A stretch of DNA of 6,501 bases from Ruminococcus sp. (lineage in GTDB: Bacteria > Bacillota > Clostridia > Oscillospirales > Ruminococcaceae), in assembly GCA_003446315.1 (NCBI GenBank), contig DMBA01000113.1, positions 1 to 6,501 of the forward strand. Direction: 5' to 3'. The translations under genes and the position numbers were made by a program. A model generated the notes under the pieces. It saw only the letters and a list, made by a program, of their open reading frames with translations, searched no databases and was not told where the DNA came from. Of the stretch, positions 1 to 4,955 are shown piece after piece. How positions within the stretch are numbered: the stretch's first letter is position 1; the number at the start of each line of letters is the position of its first letter.

Positions 1-57
1 GCGATACCTTTTTCGACAGCCTGAGAATTGTTGAATTCTGATTTTTTATAGCACCAG

Positions 58-101
58 TATAAAAAACAATGCCTCGAAGCCTTTTGAAATGCTTCGGGGC
101 A
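58..101 (-). terminator. Intrinsic terminator downstream of dacF
   Basis: On the minus strand, TGCCCCGAAGC (101-91) pairs with GCTTCGAGGCA (80-70): 11 pairs including one G-T wobble, with a 10-nt loop. A T-rich tract, TTGTTTTTTATA, follows at 69-58. The plus-strand side is followed by AAAAC, so the element acts on the minus strand and ends the dacF transcript about 105 bp after its stop codon. Confidence 0.8.
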
Positions 102-205
102 AAACTTCTATATCAGTACCGACCTTTTGGCGCAGGGGCTTTCCGCCTGCGGATAAAGCGTTTCCGATGGATTCAATCAGCGATTCCAAAGGCATCGCAC
201 TGTTT

Positions 206-1318
206 TTATGCCAGCGCACCAAGCAGCAGAGCGAGCGTTTCCCGAAAGCCGCGCCGCGGGATATCCTCAGCGGCAGTCAGCGATACTTCACACAGCAGCG
301 AGTCGCCGCAATAAAACGCAGCAGAACCGATCGCCTGCCCTTTTTTGACCGGTGCTTCCACATATTCGGGCAGCCAGATTACCGTTTGAAAGGCTTGCCC
401 CTTCGGAGCAGCGATCGAACAGAGTGCACCGGTTTCCGGCTGCACAGCACTGCTGATGCCGTGATGTACCCGCAGCGGCTTTATGAATTCCGGCGAAAAA
501 TCCGGTGTTGTGACATAATAACCGGAAAAGCCGTCTGCCAGCAGATTTTTTGCGATCCGGAACCGTTCGTCCGCATCCGCAGAGCCCAGCACGACCGCGA
601 TCATGCGCATATGATCCCGTTCCGCCGCCGCACAGAGTGTATAGCCGGATGCATCGCCATGACCTGCTTTCAACCCCAGCAGACCGGTATAGCCGCGGGT
701 GAGCTCATTCTCGGATACCAATTCCGTTGCGCCGTCCCGCAGGAAATCCCGCCGCTGCGTGAACATCGGTGTCAGGCATTCATGCCGCAGCAGCGCACGG
801 CACAGCAAAGCGAGATCCCGCGGAGTTGTCCTGTTCTCAGCCGAAAGCCCCGCAGCGTCTGTAAAAACGGTATCCCGCATGCCAAGCGTAAAGGCTTCTG
901 CATTCATATCCATCACAAACGCATCCTCGCTGCCGGATACGGCATATGCGAGTGCAGCACAGGCATCATTCGCATTGCCGATGATGACCGCTTTCAACAG
1001 ATCCTGCACCGACATTTGCTCCCCGCTGCGCAGCCAGACCGTTGCGCCGGCAGTTCCTTCCGCAGCCGGCGGTACTGTAATCATCGTATCCATGGTCAAC
1101 CGGCGGGCAGCGACCGCCTCAGCCGTCAGATAGACCGTCATCAGCTTGGTCTGGGAACCGGCAGGCATCTGCTGATCCGCATGCACGCCGTCGATGACCA
1201 TACCGGTCTGCGCTTCCATCAGCACGGCAGCATATTCCGCATCTGCTGCCGCCGTTCTCCCGCAAACCGGCAGAACGAGCATCAGAAGCGCAAAAAAACC
1301 GCATAACCCCTTGCGCAT
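206..1318 (-). CDS. dacF: D-alanyl-D-alanine carboxypeptidase (serine-type, DacF/PBP5 family)
   Basis: Predicted low-molecular-weight penicillin-binding protein that removes the terminal D-Ala from peptidoglycan stem peptides outside the membrane. The start at 1318 gives 370 aa and is preceded by a purine-rich GGGGGAAGG. The in-frame ATG at 1342 has no ribosome binding site, and a weak TTCTTA-17-TATATA promoter candidate on this strand (-10 at 1347-1342) would start transcription downstream of it. Residues 1-25 form a signal peptide (basic start, FFALLMLVLPVC core, TAAADA cleavage region); LPVC is a poor lipobox. The peptidase S11 domain spans about 27-265. The SxxK motif is S55-Q-T-K58 within PAGSQTKLMT. 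The SxN position reads N115-A-N117 and the KTG position reads K217-A-G219, both departures from the family consensus. Residues about 278-352 match the PBP5 C-terminal beta domain. The tail, GFRETLALLLGALA, is short for the usual amphipathic membrane anchor. It is monocistronic here and divergent from pgi. The family is secure; full activity is not. Confidence 0.93.
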   Translation of the reverse strand: MRKGLCGFFALLMLVLPVCGRTAAADAEYAAVLMEAQTGMVIDGVHADQQMPAGSQTKLMTVYLTAEAVAARRLTMDTMITVPPAAEGTAGATVWLRSGEQMSVQDLLKAVIIGNANDACAALAYAVSGSEDAFVMDMNAEAFTLGMRDTVFTDAAGLSAENRTTPRDLALLCRALLRHECLTPMFTQRRDFLRDGATELVSENELTRGYTGLLGLKAGHGDASGYTLCAAAERDHMRMIAVVLGSADADERFRIAKNLLADGFSGYYVTTPDFSPEFIKPLRVHHGISSAVQPETGALCSIAAPKGQAFQTVIWLPEYVEAPVKKGQAIGSAAFYCGDSLLCEVSLTAAEDIPRRGFRETLALLLGALA

Positions 1319-1365
1319 TTTCCTTCCCCCTTTGCATTTCATATATATGCAATATGTTCCGGAAT

Positions 1366-1409
1366 AAGAAGCCGCACAGATCGACCTGTCTGCATCTGTG
1401 CGGCTTTTT
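1366..1409 (+). terminator. Intrinsic terminator hairpin in the dacF-pgi intergenic region
   Basis: AAGCCGCACAGA (1369-1380) pairs perfectly with TCTGTGCGGCTT (1395-1406) around a 14-nt loop, and a TTTTT run (1405-1409) follows on the plus strand. The stem extends weakly to 1366 with the T tract. On the minus strand the same stem is followed by the poorer tract CTTCTTATT, so weak termination or attenuation of a long dacF leader is also possible. No plus-strand gene lies upstream of it in the window, so its client transcript is unclear. It does insulate the pgi promoters, which begin 12 bp later. Confidence 0.7.
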
Positions 1410-1420
1410 CTGTGCAGAGA

Positions 1421-1449
1421 TTGACAAAACCGCCGGAATGTGATAAAAT
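1421..1449 (+). promoter_or_regulatory. Sigma-A promoter P1 upstream of pgi
   Basis: TTGACA (1421-1426), a 17-bp spacer, and TAAAAT (1444-1449) followed by AAAAG. The predicted transcription start is near 1456. It lies 329 bp before the pgi start and 181 bp before P2. It drives either a long pgi leader or a separate small RNA. No terminator is visible between P1 and P2, so read-through into pgi is the simpler reading. Confidence 0.7.
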
Positions 1450-1502
1450 AAAAGAACTTTCCAATTCCTGCGAATCTCTTTTTGCATCCGGATCAGCACG
1501 AC

Positions 1503-1545
1503 TGACCGCCTGACGCGAAGGGACAGGCACCGCAACATTTGGTCA
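1503..1545 (+). other. Predicted hairpin in the P1 transcript carrying the CGAAGGGACAG motif
   Basis: TGACC (1503-1507) pairs with GGTCA (1541-1545), and directly inside it GCCTG (1508-1512) pairs with CAGGC (1524-1528). The 12-nt ACCGCAACATTT is left as a bulge on the 3' side. The apical part holds CGAAGGGACAG (1516-1526), which recurs at 1668-1678 in the pgi leader. The pairing was found by eye; function is unknown. The rest of the P1-P2 interval shows no gene. Confidence 0.35.
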
Positions 1546-1567
1546 ATATGTTCAAATGCAACAGCAA

Positions 1568-1589
1568 TTTTTGGAGCTATTGCCAAAAA
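1568..1589. repeat. Inverted repeat TTTTTGG / CCAAAAA upstream of P2
   Basis: TTTTTGG (1568-1574) and CCAAAAA (1583-1589) are perfect inverted 7-mers with an 8-bp centre, lying 13-34 bp upstream of the P2 -35 box. It could be an operator, an A/T-rich upstream element, or a hairpin in the P1 transcript. It is not followed by a T tract, so it is not a good terminator. Confidence 0.35.
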
Positions 1590-1601
1590 GATGGAAAGCA
1601 C

Positions 1602-1630
1602 TTGCAATATTTGCAAAACTATAGTAAAAT
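1602..1630 (+). promoter_or_regulatory. Sigma-A promoter P2, proximal pgi promoter with palindromic -35 region
   Basis: TTGCAA (1602-1607), a 17-bp spacer, and TAAAAT (1625-1630) followed by AAAGA. The predicted start is near 1637, about 113 nt before the pgi ATG. The -35 box is half of TTGCAA-TAT-TTGCAA (1602-1616). Because TTGCAA is its own reverse complement, this is both a direct and an inverted repeat and a plausible repressor site. The -10 context TAAAATAAA is identical to that of P1. Confidence 0.7.
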
Positions 1631-1641
1631 AAAGATGTATA

Positions 1642-1697
1642 GGTGATACTGCCGCTTGGTTGCAGTCCGAAGGGACAGCGGCGGTGTTCTTATCATC
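1642..1697 (+). other. Structured 5' leader element of pgi (possible cis-regulatory RNA)
   Basis: Three nested helices can be paired by eye. GGTGATA (1642-1648) pairs with TATCATC (1691-1697); CTGCCGCT (1649-1656) with AGCGGCGG (1677-1684); and GTCC (1665-1668) with GGAC (1673-1676) around a GAAG loop. Asymmetric bulges are TGGTTGCA (1657-1664) on the 5' side and TGTTCT (1685-1690) on the 3' side. The element begins about 5 nt after the predicted P2 start. A second hairpin, GCACCG/CGGTGC (1702-1707, 1714-1719), follows before the ribosome binding site. I do not recognise it as a known riboswitch class; no T-box, TPP, FMN, SAM, cobalamin or c-di-GMP core is visible. It could equally be a 5' mRNA-stabilising structure. 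Confidence 0.5.
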
Positions 1698-1749
1698 CGC
1701 TGCACCGTCTTTGCGGTGCGAAAAATACAGATGTGGAGGATGTAGTAAC

Positions 1750-3084
1750 ATGGCTTTGAAGCTGAATAAAAGCTATCTGTCCGGTTTCCTCGGAAGCGAG
1801 GAACTCAAGGGCATTGCTGTGCAGACAGAAGCTGCGGCAAAGGTGCTGCACGAAAAAAGCGGTCTCGGCAACGATTTCCTCGGCTGGCTCACTCTGCCGA
1901 CCGATTATGATAAGGATGAGTTTGCCCGCATTCAGGCTGCTGCTGCGCGTATTAAGGAGCAGGCAGATGTGCTGATCGTGATCGGCATCGGCGGTTCCTA
2001 TCTTGGTGCGCGTGCAGCAATCGAACTGCTCAAATCGCCGTTCTATAATAATATGAAAAAGGACACCCCTGACATTTATTATGTCGGAAACAATATCTCC
2101 CCGACCTATCTGAACGAAGTGCTGTCGATTTGTGAAGGCAGAGACATCGCAGTGAATGTCATTTCCAAGTCCGGCACAACCACCGAGCCTGCGCTTGCAT
2201 TCCGCATCTTCAAGAAGCTGCTGGAAGAAAAGTACGGCAAGGACGAGGCAAAAAAGCGGATCTACTGCACCACCGATAAGGCACGCGGCACGCTGAAAAA
2301 CCTTGCAGATGCAGAAGGCTACGAGAGCTTTGTCATTCCGGATGATGTCGGCGGGCGTTTTTCTGTCCTGACAGCCGTCGGTCTGCTGCCGATCGCTGCT
2401 GCGGGCTGCGATATCGAAAAGCTCATGGCAGGCGCACAGGCTGCACAGAAGGCTTATACCGCACCGTTTGCAGAGAATGACTGCTATCAGTATGCAGCAC
2501 TCCGCAATATTTTCTACCGCAAGGGCAAGGCTGTCGAGATGATGGTCAGCTATGATCCCTCATTTGCGATGATGAATGAGTGGTACAAGCAGCTCTACGG
2601 CGAATCCGAAGGCAAGGATAACAAGGGCCTGTTCCCGTCCTCTGCGATCTTCTCCACAGACCTGCACTCGATGGGTCAGTATATCCAGGACGGCGCACGC
2701 CTGATGTTTGAAACCGTCATCGACATCAAAAAGCCGAAGCAGGATCTGTTCCTGGAGCCGGATGCAGAGAATGCGGACGGTCTGAACTTCCTCACCGGTC
2801 AGAATATGAGCGTTGTCAACCGCCGTGCACTGGAAGGCACCATCCTCGCACACACCGAGGGCGGCGTTCCGAATATCGTGCTTGAGCTGGATGATACCAC
2901 TGAGGAAACACTGGGCTGGCTGATCTATTTCTTCGAGAAGGCATGCGCAGTTTCCGGCTATATGCTTGGTGTCAACCCGTTCAATCAGCCCGGCGTTGAA
3001 AGCTATAAGAAAAATATGTTCGCATTGCTCGGCAAGCCCGGCTATGAGGACATGAAGGCAGAGCTGGAAGCAAAGCTCAACTAA
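1750..3084 (+). CDS. pgi: Glucose-6-phosphate isomerase
   Basis: Catalyses reversible conversion of glucose-6-phosphate and fructose-6-phosphate in the cytoplasm, at the entry of glycolysis. The product is 444 aa, the usual length of the short Firmicutes-type enzyme. The ATG at 1750 is chosen because GGAGGA (1735-1740) lies 9 nt upstream; an in-frame ATG at 1660 would run through the leader hairpin and has no such site. Two SIS-type sugar-phosphate domains are present. [11 protein letters not shown] lies at 78-88 and the phosphate-binding loop [10 protein letters not shown] at 139-148. The two family signatures are [14 protein letters not shown] at 199-212 and [18 protein letters not shown] at 403-420. 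Catalytic candidates by family comparison are E285 (in YGESEGK), H306 (in DLHSMGQ) and K420. Expression is probably from P2, and perhaps also P1, through the structured leader. No truncation or missing key residue is seen. Confidence 0.97.
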   Translation: MALKLNKSYLSGFLGSEELKGIAVQTEAAAKVLHEKSGLGNDFLGWLTLPTDYDKDEFARIQAAAARIKEQADVLIVIGIGGSYLGARAAIELLKSPFYNNMKKDTPDIYYVGNNISPTYLNEVLSICEGRDIAVNVISKSGTTTEPALAFRIFKKLLEEKYGKDEAKKRIYCTTDKARGTLKNLADAEGYESFVIPDDVGGRFSVLTAVGLLPIAAAGCDIEKLMAGAQAAQKAYTAPFAENDCYQYAALRNIFYRKGKAVEMMVSYDPSFAMMNEWYKQLYGESEGKDNKGLFPSSAIFSTDLHSMGQYIQDGARLMFETVIDIKKPKQDLFLEPDAENADGLNFLTGQNMSVVNRRALEGTILAHTEGGVPNIVLELDDTTEETLGWLIYFFEKACAVSGYMLGVNPFNQPGVESYKKNMFALLGKPGYEDMKAELEAKLN

Positions 3085-3111
3085 TATTTTACAGGTTCCC
3101 AAAATCCATGC

Positions 3112-3133
3112 CGCATATCCGGAAGGATGTGCG
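3112..3133 (+). other. Hairpin between pgi and the downstream P-loop gene
   Basis: CGCATATCC (3112-3120) pairs with GGATGTGCG (3125-3133), 9 pairs with one G-T wobble, closing a GGAA tetraloop of the GNRA type. No T tract follows on either strand, so it is not a convincing terminator. It may stabilise the 3' end of a processed pgi message or mark a processing site. Confidence 0.45.
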
Positions 3134-3165
3134 CACGAATTTAAATAACGAAGGGAGAATTTACT

Positions 3166-3585
3166 ATGATTCAAGTAATTACCGGAAAAAGAGGCTCTGG
3201 CAAGACCAAGATTCTGCTTGGCATGATCGACGATGCAGTAAAGGCATCCACCGGCGATATTATCTGCATTGAAAAATGCATGAAGCTGACCTACAGCGTC
3301 AACCACAAGGTTCGCCTTGTCGATGCAGAACGCTACAACATCAACGGCTTTGATATGTTCTATGGCTTTGTTGCAGGCGTGCTCGCAGGCAACTATGACA
3401 TTAAGGAAGTATTCGTTGACGGTATCCTCAAGATCGGCGGCAGAAACTATGACGAGCTGGGCGCTCTGCTCGAAAAGCTCGATATTCTCACCGGCGATGA
3501 TGTGCAGATGGTATTTACTGTCTCTGAGGATAAGGAAGTGCTGCCGGAGTCTGTGCTCAAATACCTGATTCCGCAGGCAGACTAA
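3166..3585 (+). CDS. Small P-loop NTP-binding protein of unknown function
   Basis: A 139-aa protein that opens directly with a beta strand and a Walker A loop: MIQVIT, then GKRGSGKT at 7-14, with K13 and T14 as the expected phosphate and Mg ligands. A likely Walker B strand is EVFVDGIL at 81-88, with D85 as the Mg-coordinating acid. A third strand, VQMVFTVS (113-120), fits a minimal Rossmann-like NTPase core. No other catalytic domain, membrane segment or nucleic-acid-binding motif is visible. From memory, similar small proteins in Clostridia carry generic labels such as ATP-binding protein or, doubtfully, PilT-like; nothing here supports a motility role. AAGGGAG (3151-3157) lies 8 nt before the ATG at 3166. 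The gene lies 81 bp after pgi on the same strand without a clear terminator between them, so co-transcription is likely. NTP binding is well supported; function is unknown. Confidence 0.85.
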   Translation: MIQVITGKRGSGKTKILLGMIDDAVKASTGDIICIEKCMKLTYSVNHKVRLVDAERYNINGFDMFYGFVAGVLAGNYDIKEVFVDGILKIGGRNYDELGALLEKLDILTGDDVQMVFTVSEDKEVLPESVLKYLIPQAD

Positions 3586-3604
3586 GCAGATTTTTAGCGG
3601 AATT

Positions 3605-3646
3605 GCCGCAAATTCTGCGAAGCAATTGACAAAATGCGGCGTTTTT
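3605..3646 (+). terminator. Possible terminator of the pgi / P-loop transcript, overlapping the next promoter
   Basis: GCCGCA (3605-3610) can pair with TGCGGC (3635-3640), followed by GTTTTT (3641-3646), but the loop is 24 nt. A competing, tighter hairpin pairs AATTGC (3601-3606) with GCAATT (3622-3627) and CGCA (3607-3610) with TGCG (3616-3619), and has no T tract at its base. The -35 box of the next promoter lies inside this structure. Confidence 0.35.
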
Positions 3647-3654
3647 GGTATAAT
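3626..3654 (+). promoter_or_regulatory. Perfect-consensus sigma-A promoter of the yceD-rpmF operon
   Basis: TTGACA (3626-3631), a 17-bp spacer, and TATAAT (3649-3654), with an extended -10 TGG directly before it (3646-3648). Both hexamers and the spacer match consensus exactly. Transcription should start near 3661. This is a strong promoter, as expected for a ribosomal-protein operon. Confidence 0.9.
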
Positions 3655-3709
3655 AATTTCGTAATGCTATATGCAGAAACGCCGCTGTTCTGAAAGGCAG
3701 GTTCTTCGA

Positions 3710-4210
3710 ATGGCAGAGGCTGAGGTCTTAGCTGGTTATCGGGTACAAATCCGGTCGCTTTTGCTGCGCCCGAATGAAAAGCGCACACTCTCCGTGCAGA
3801 TAGATGCAGAAACCGCTGCGTCATATGGTCTGCCCTGTGCAGTGCTGCCGCAAGTGGAAGGCGTATTGGAAAACCGCGCCGGAGTGCTCATGCTGACTTA
3901 TACACTTCGCTGTGTGCCGGATCTGGAATGTGACCGCTGTCTTTCACCCGTGCAGAATCCCGTGGAAGAAACCTTCTCCCATGTGATCGTCACGGAAGCT
4001 GCGTCAGAGCGAAACGACGCCGAATATCTGTTGGCACCGGACGCGATGCTGGAACTCGCAGATGTCGTCATGACCGATTTACGTCTGTCAATGCCGACAA
4101 AGATCCTGTGCAGCCCTGATTGTAAAGGGCTATGCCCGGTCTGCGGCCAGAACCTCAATGAGGGTGACTGCGGCTGTGAATCTGCGGATGTGACACTGGA
4201 TTATCAGTAG
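3710..4210 (+). CDS. yceD: YceD/DUF177 family protein, 23S rRNA accumulation factor
   Basis: Member of the DUF177 (YceD) family. In E. coli this gene neighbours rpmF, and the family is linked to large-subunit rRNA accumulation. The ATG at 3710 gives 166 aa and is preceded by AAAGGCAGG. An in-frame ATG at 3671 lies only about 10 nt after the predicted transcript start and has no ribosome binding site, so it is less likely. Homologues usually begin close to the stretch VQIRSLLLR (12-20), so some uncertainty remains. The central CxxC pair C74/C77 sits in LECDRCLSPV. The C-terminal signature KILCSPDCKGLCPVCGQNLN (131-150), followed by CGC (154-156), carries six cysteines (C134, C138, C142, C145, C154, C156) that probably bind zinc. 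rpmF follows 41 bp later, the classical arrangement across bacteria, which supports the call. Confidence 0.9.
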   Translation: MAEAEVLAGYRVQIRSLLLRPNEKRTLSVQIDAETAASYGLPCAVLPQVEGVLENRAGVLMLTYTLRCVPDLECDRCLSPVQNPVEETFSHVIVTEAASERNDAEYLLAPDAMLELADVVMTDLRLSMPTKILCSPDCKGLCPVCGQNLNEGDCGCESADVTLDYQ

Positions 4211-4251
4211 GCAGTCGAAATTACGCAATTTTATACAAGGAGGTGCCGACA

Positions 4252-4437
4252 ATGGCAGTACCGAAGAGTAAAGTATCTAAGGCAAGACGCAACACACGTC
4301 GCTCTGCTGTCAGCAAGCTGAGCATGCCTGCAATGAGCAAGTGCTCGAACTGCGGCGCAATCAAAGCGCCCCACAAAGTTTGCAAGCAGTGTGGCTATTA
4401 TAAGGGCGTTGCTGTGCTCAAAATCGACGAAGAATAA
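4252..4437 (+). CDS. rpmF: 50S ribosomal protein L32
   Basis: Structural protein of the large ribosomal subunit, 61 aa. The start MAVPKSKVSKARRNTRRS is diagnostic of bacterial L32. The ATG at 4252 follows GGAGGTG (4239-4245) at normal spacing; the upstream in-frame GTG at 4243 is itself part of that site and is rejected. The zinc ribbon is complete: C31-x2-C34 (CSNC) and C44-x2-C47 (CKQC), so this is the zinc-binding form. Co-transcribed with yceD from the consensus promoter and closed by a strong terminator. In E. coli, rpmF is followed by plsX and fatty-acid genes; those are absent here. Confidence 0.97.
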   Translation: MAVPKSKVSKARRNTRRSAVSKLSMPAMSKCSNCGAIKAPHKVCKQCGYYKGVAVLKIDEE

Positions 4438-4467
4438 TTCGCCGCATGTGCAACAAGCGTATTGCTG

Positions 4468-4503
4468 AAGGGGAGAGGGACGTGGTGTGCTTCTCCCCTT
4501 TTT
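4468..4503 (+). terminator. Intrinsic terminator after rpmF
   Basis: AAGGGGAGA (4468-4476) pairs perfectly with TCTCCCCTT (4492-4500) around a 15-nt loop, and the 3' arm runs into TTTTT (4499-4503) and then ATTT. It lies 30 bp after the rpmF stop codon and closes the yceD-rpmF operon. It also lies within 45 bp of the next gene's ribosome binding site. Confidence 0.88.
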
Positions 4504-4542
4504 ATTTCATTGGTTCAGGTTTTGACAGGAGGCGCTGCATTT

Positions 4543-4902
4543 ATGGCTCTCGATTTTCATATTACAAGAGCAAAAGCATGGGAATCGGACCCTGACCCGA
4601 TTACAATTGAAGAAATTGATGAACTGTCTTATGAATTGCCGATCGGCTTCCAGATCGACTGGGAAGGCGTTGTCGAAGTCCGGACACCATACGGCGTTTC
4701 GACCGAACAACTCGGGCCCTGTGTGTTCTATCAGGATCCCTATCAGCCGAATAACCGGACATATATCCGGTTTCAGGGCGAAGTGCCGACCTTCACACTG
4801 GAGGAAACATCCGCCCTGCTTCCTTATCTGGAGCTTGCAGATCTGCTGCATGCGCAGATTCAGGATGACGACGGCATGTGCTATACAGAGGCAGATATCT
4901 GA
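4543..4902 (+). CDS. Small acidic protein of unknown function
   Basis: A 119-aa protein starting MALDFHITRAKAWESDPDPI. The ATG at 4543 is chosen because AGGAGG (4528-4533) precedes it; a longer reading from TTG at 4462 would translate the rpmF terminator and is rejected. The protein is acidic and soluble-looking, with no signal peptide or membrane segment. It has an acidic stretch around 13-30 (ESDPDPITIEEIDELSYE) and a C-terminal region LELADLLHAQIQDDDGMCY (96-114). From memory, this resembles a loose group of small bacterial hypothetical proteins that begin with a MxLDFxI-like strand and end in a helix plus a VQGDDGExY-like segment; this is a weak recollection, not a domain call. No promoter is evident between the rpmF terminator and this gene. 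The DUF512 gene starts 53 bp downstream, so the two are probably co-transcribed. Confidence 0.8.
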   Translation: MALDFHITRAKAWESDPDPITIEEIDELSYELPIGFQIDWEGVVEVRTPYGVSTEQLGPCVFYQDPYQPNNRTYIRFQGEVPTFTLEETSALLPYLELADLLHAQIQDDDGMCYTEADI

Positions 4903-4955
4903 ATATATGACAATTTGAAGTGCAGGAACAGAATAAAACCGGAGGTGGCTGAAAT

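Noticed and set aside
1..41. Possible 3' end of a plus-strand gene entering from the left (frame ending ...FFDSLRIVEF, stop at 39-41)
   Set aside because: All three plus frames stop within 41 bases, so nothing chooses between them. The AGAATT/AATTCT stem (24-39) plus T6 after it is too A/T-rich to call a terminator with confidence.
89..1306. 405-codon plus-strand reading frame opposite dacF
   Set aside because: Antisense shadow of dacF: Arg-, His- and Cys-rich composition, no domain resemblance and no ribosome binding site, whereas the minus-strand product has a signal peptide, SxxK motif and PBP5 C-terminal domain.
1548..1646. 32-codon ORF (MFKCNSNFWSYC...) in the P1 transcript, ending at the base of the pgi leader hairpin
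   Set aside because: No ribosome binding site, it covers the P2 promoter, and its composition looks like chance; kept only as a note because its stop overlaps the first helix.
1642..1697. Known riboswitch class in the pgi leader
   Set aside because: Compared by memory with T-box, TPP, FMN, SAM, cobalamin, fluoride, ykkC, THF and c-di-GMP consensus cores; none fits, so it is reported only as an unassigned structured leader.
3112..3133. Terminator after pgi
   Set aside because: The 9-bp GGAA-capped hairpin lacks a T tract on both strands, so it is listed only as a hairpin.
2560..3306. 248-codon minus-strand reading frame opposite pgi and the P-loop gene
   Set aside because: Antisense shadow spanning two well-supported genes and the gap between them; no ribosome binding site or recognisable motif.
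4462..4542. Upstream TTG-initiated extension of the 119-aa protein
   Set aside because: It would translate through the rpmF terminator stem and has no ribosome binding site; AGGAGG before 4543 marks the start.
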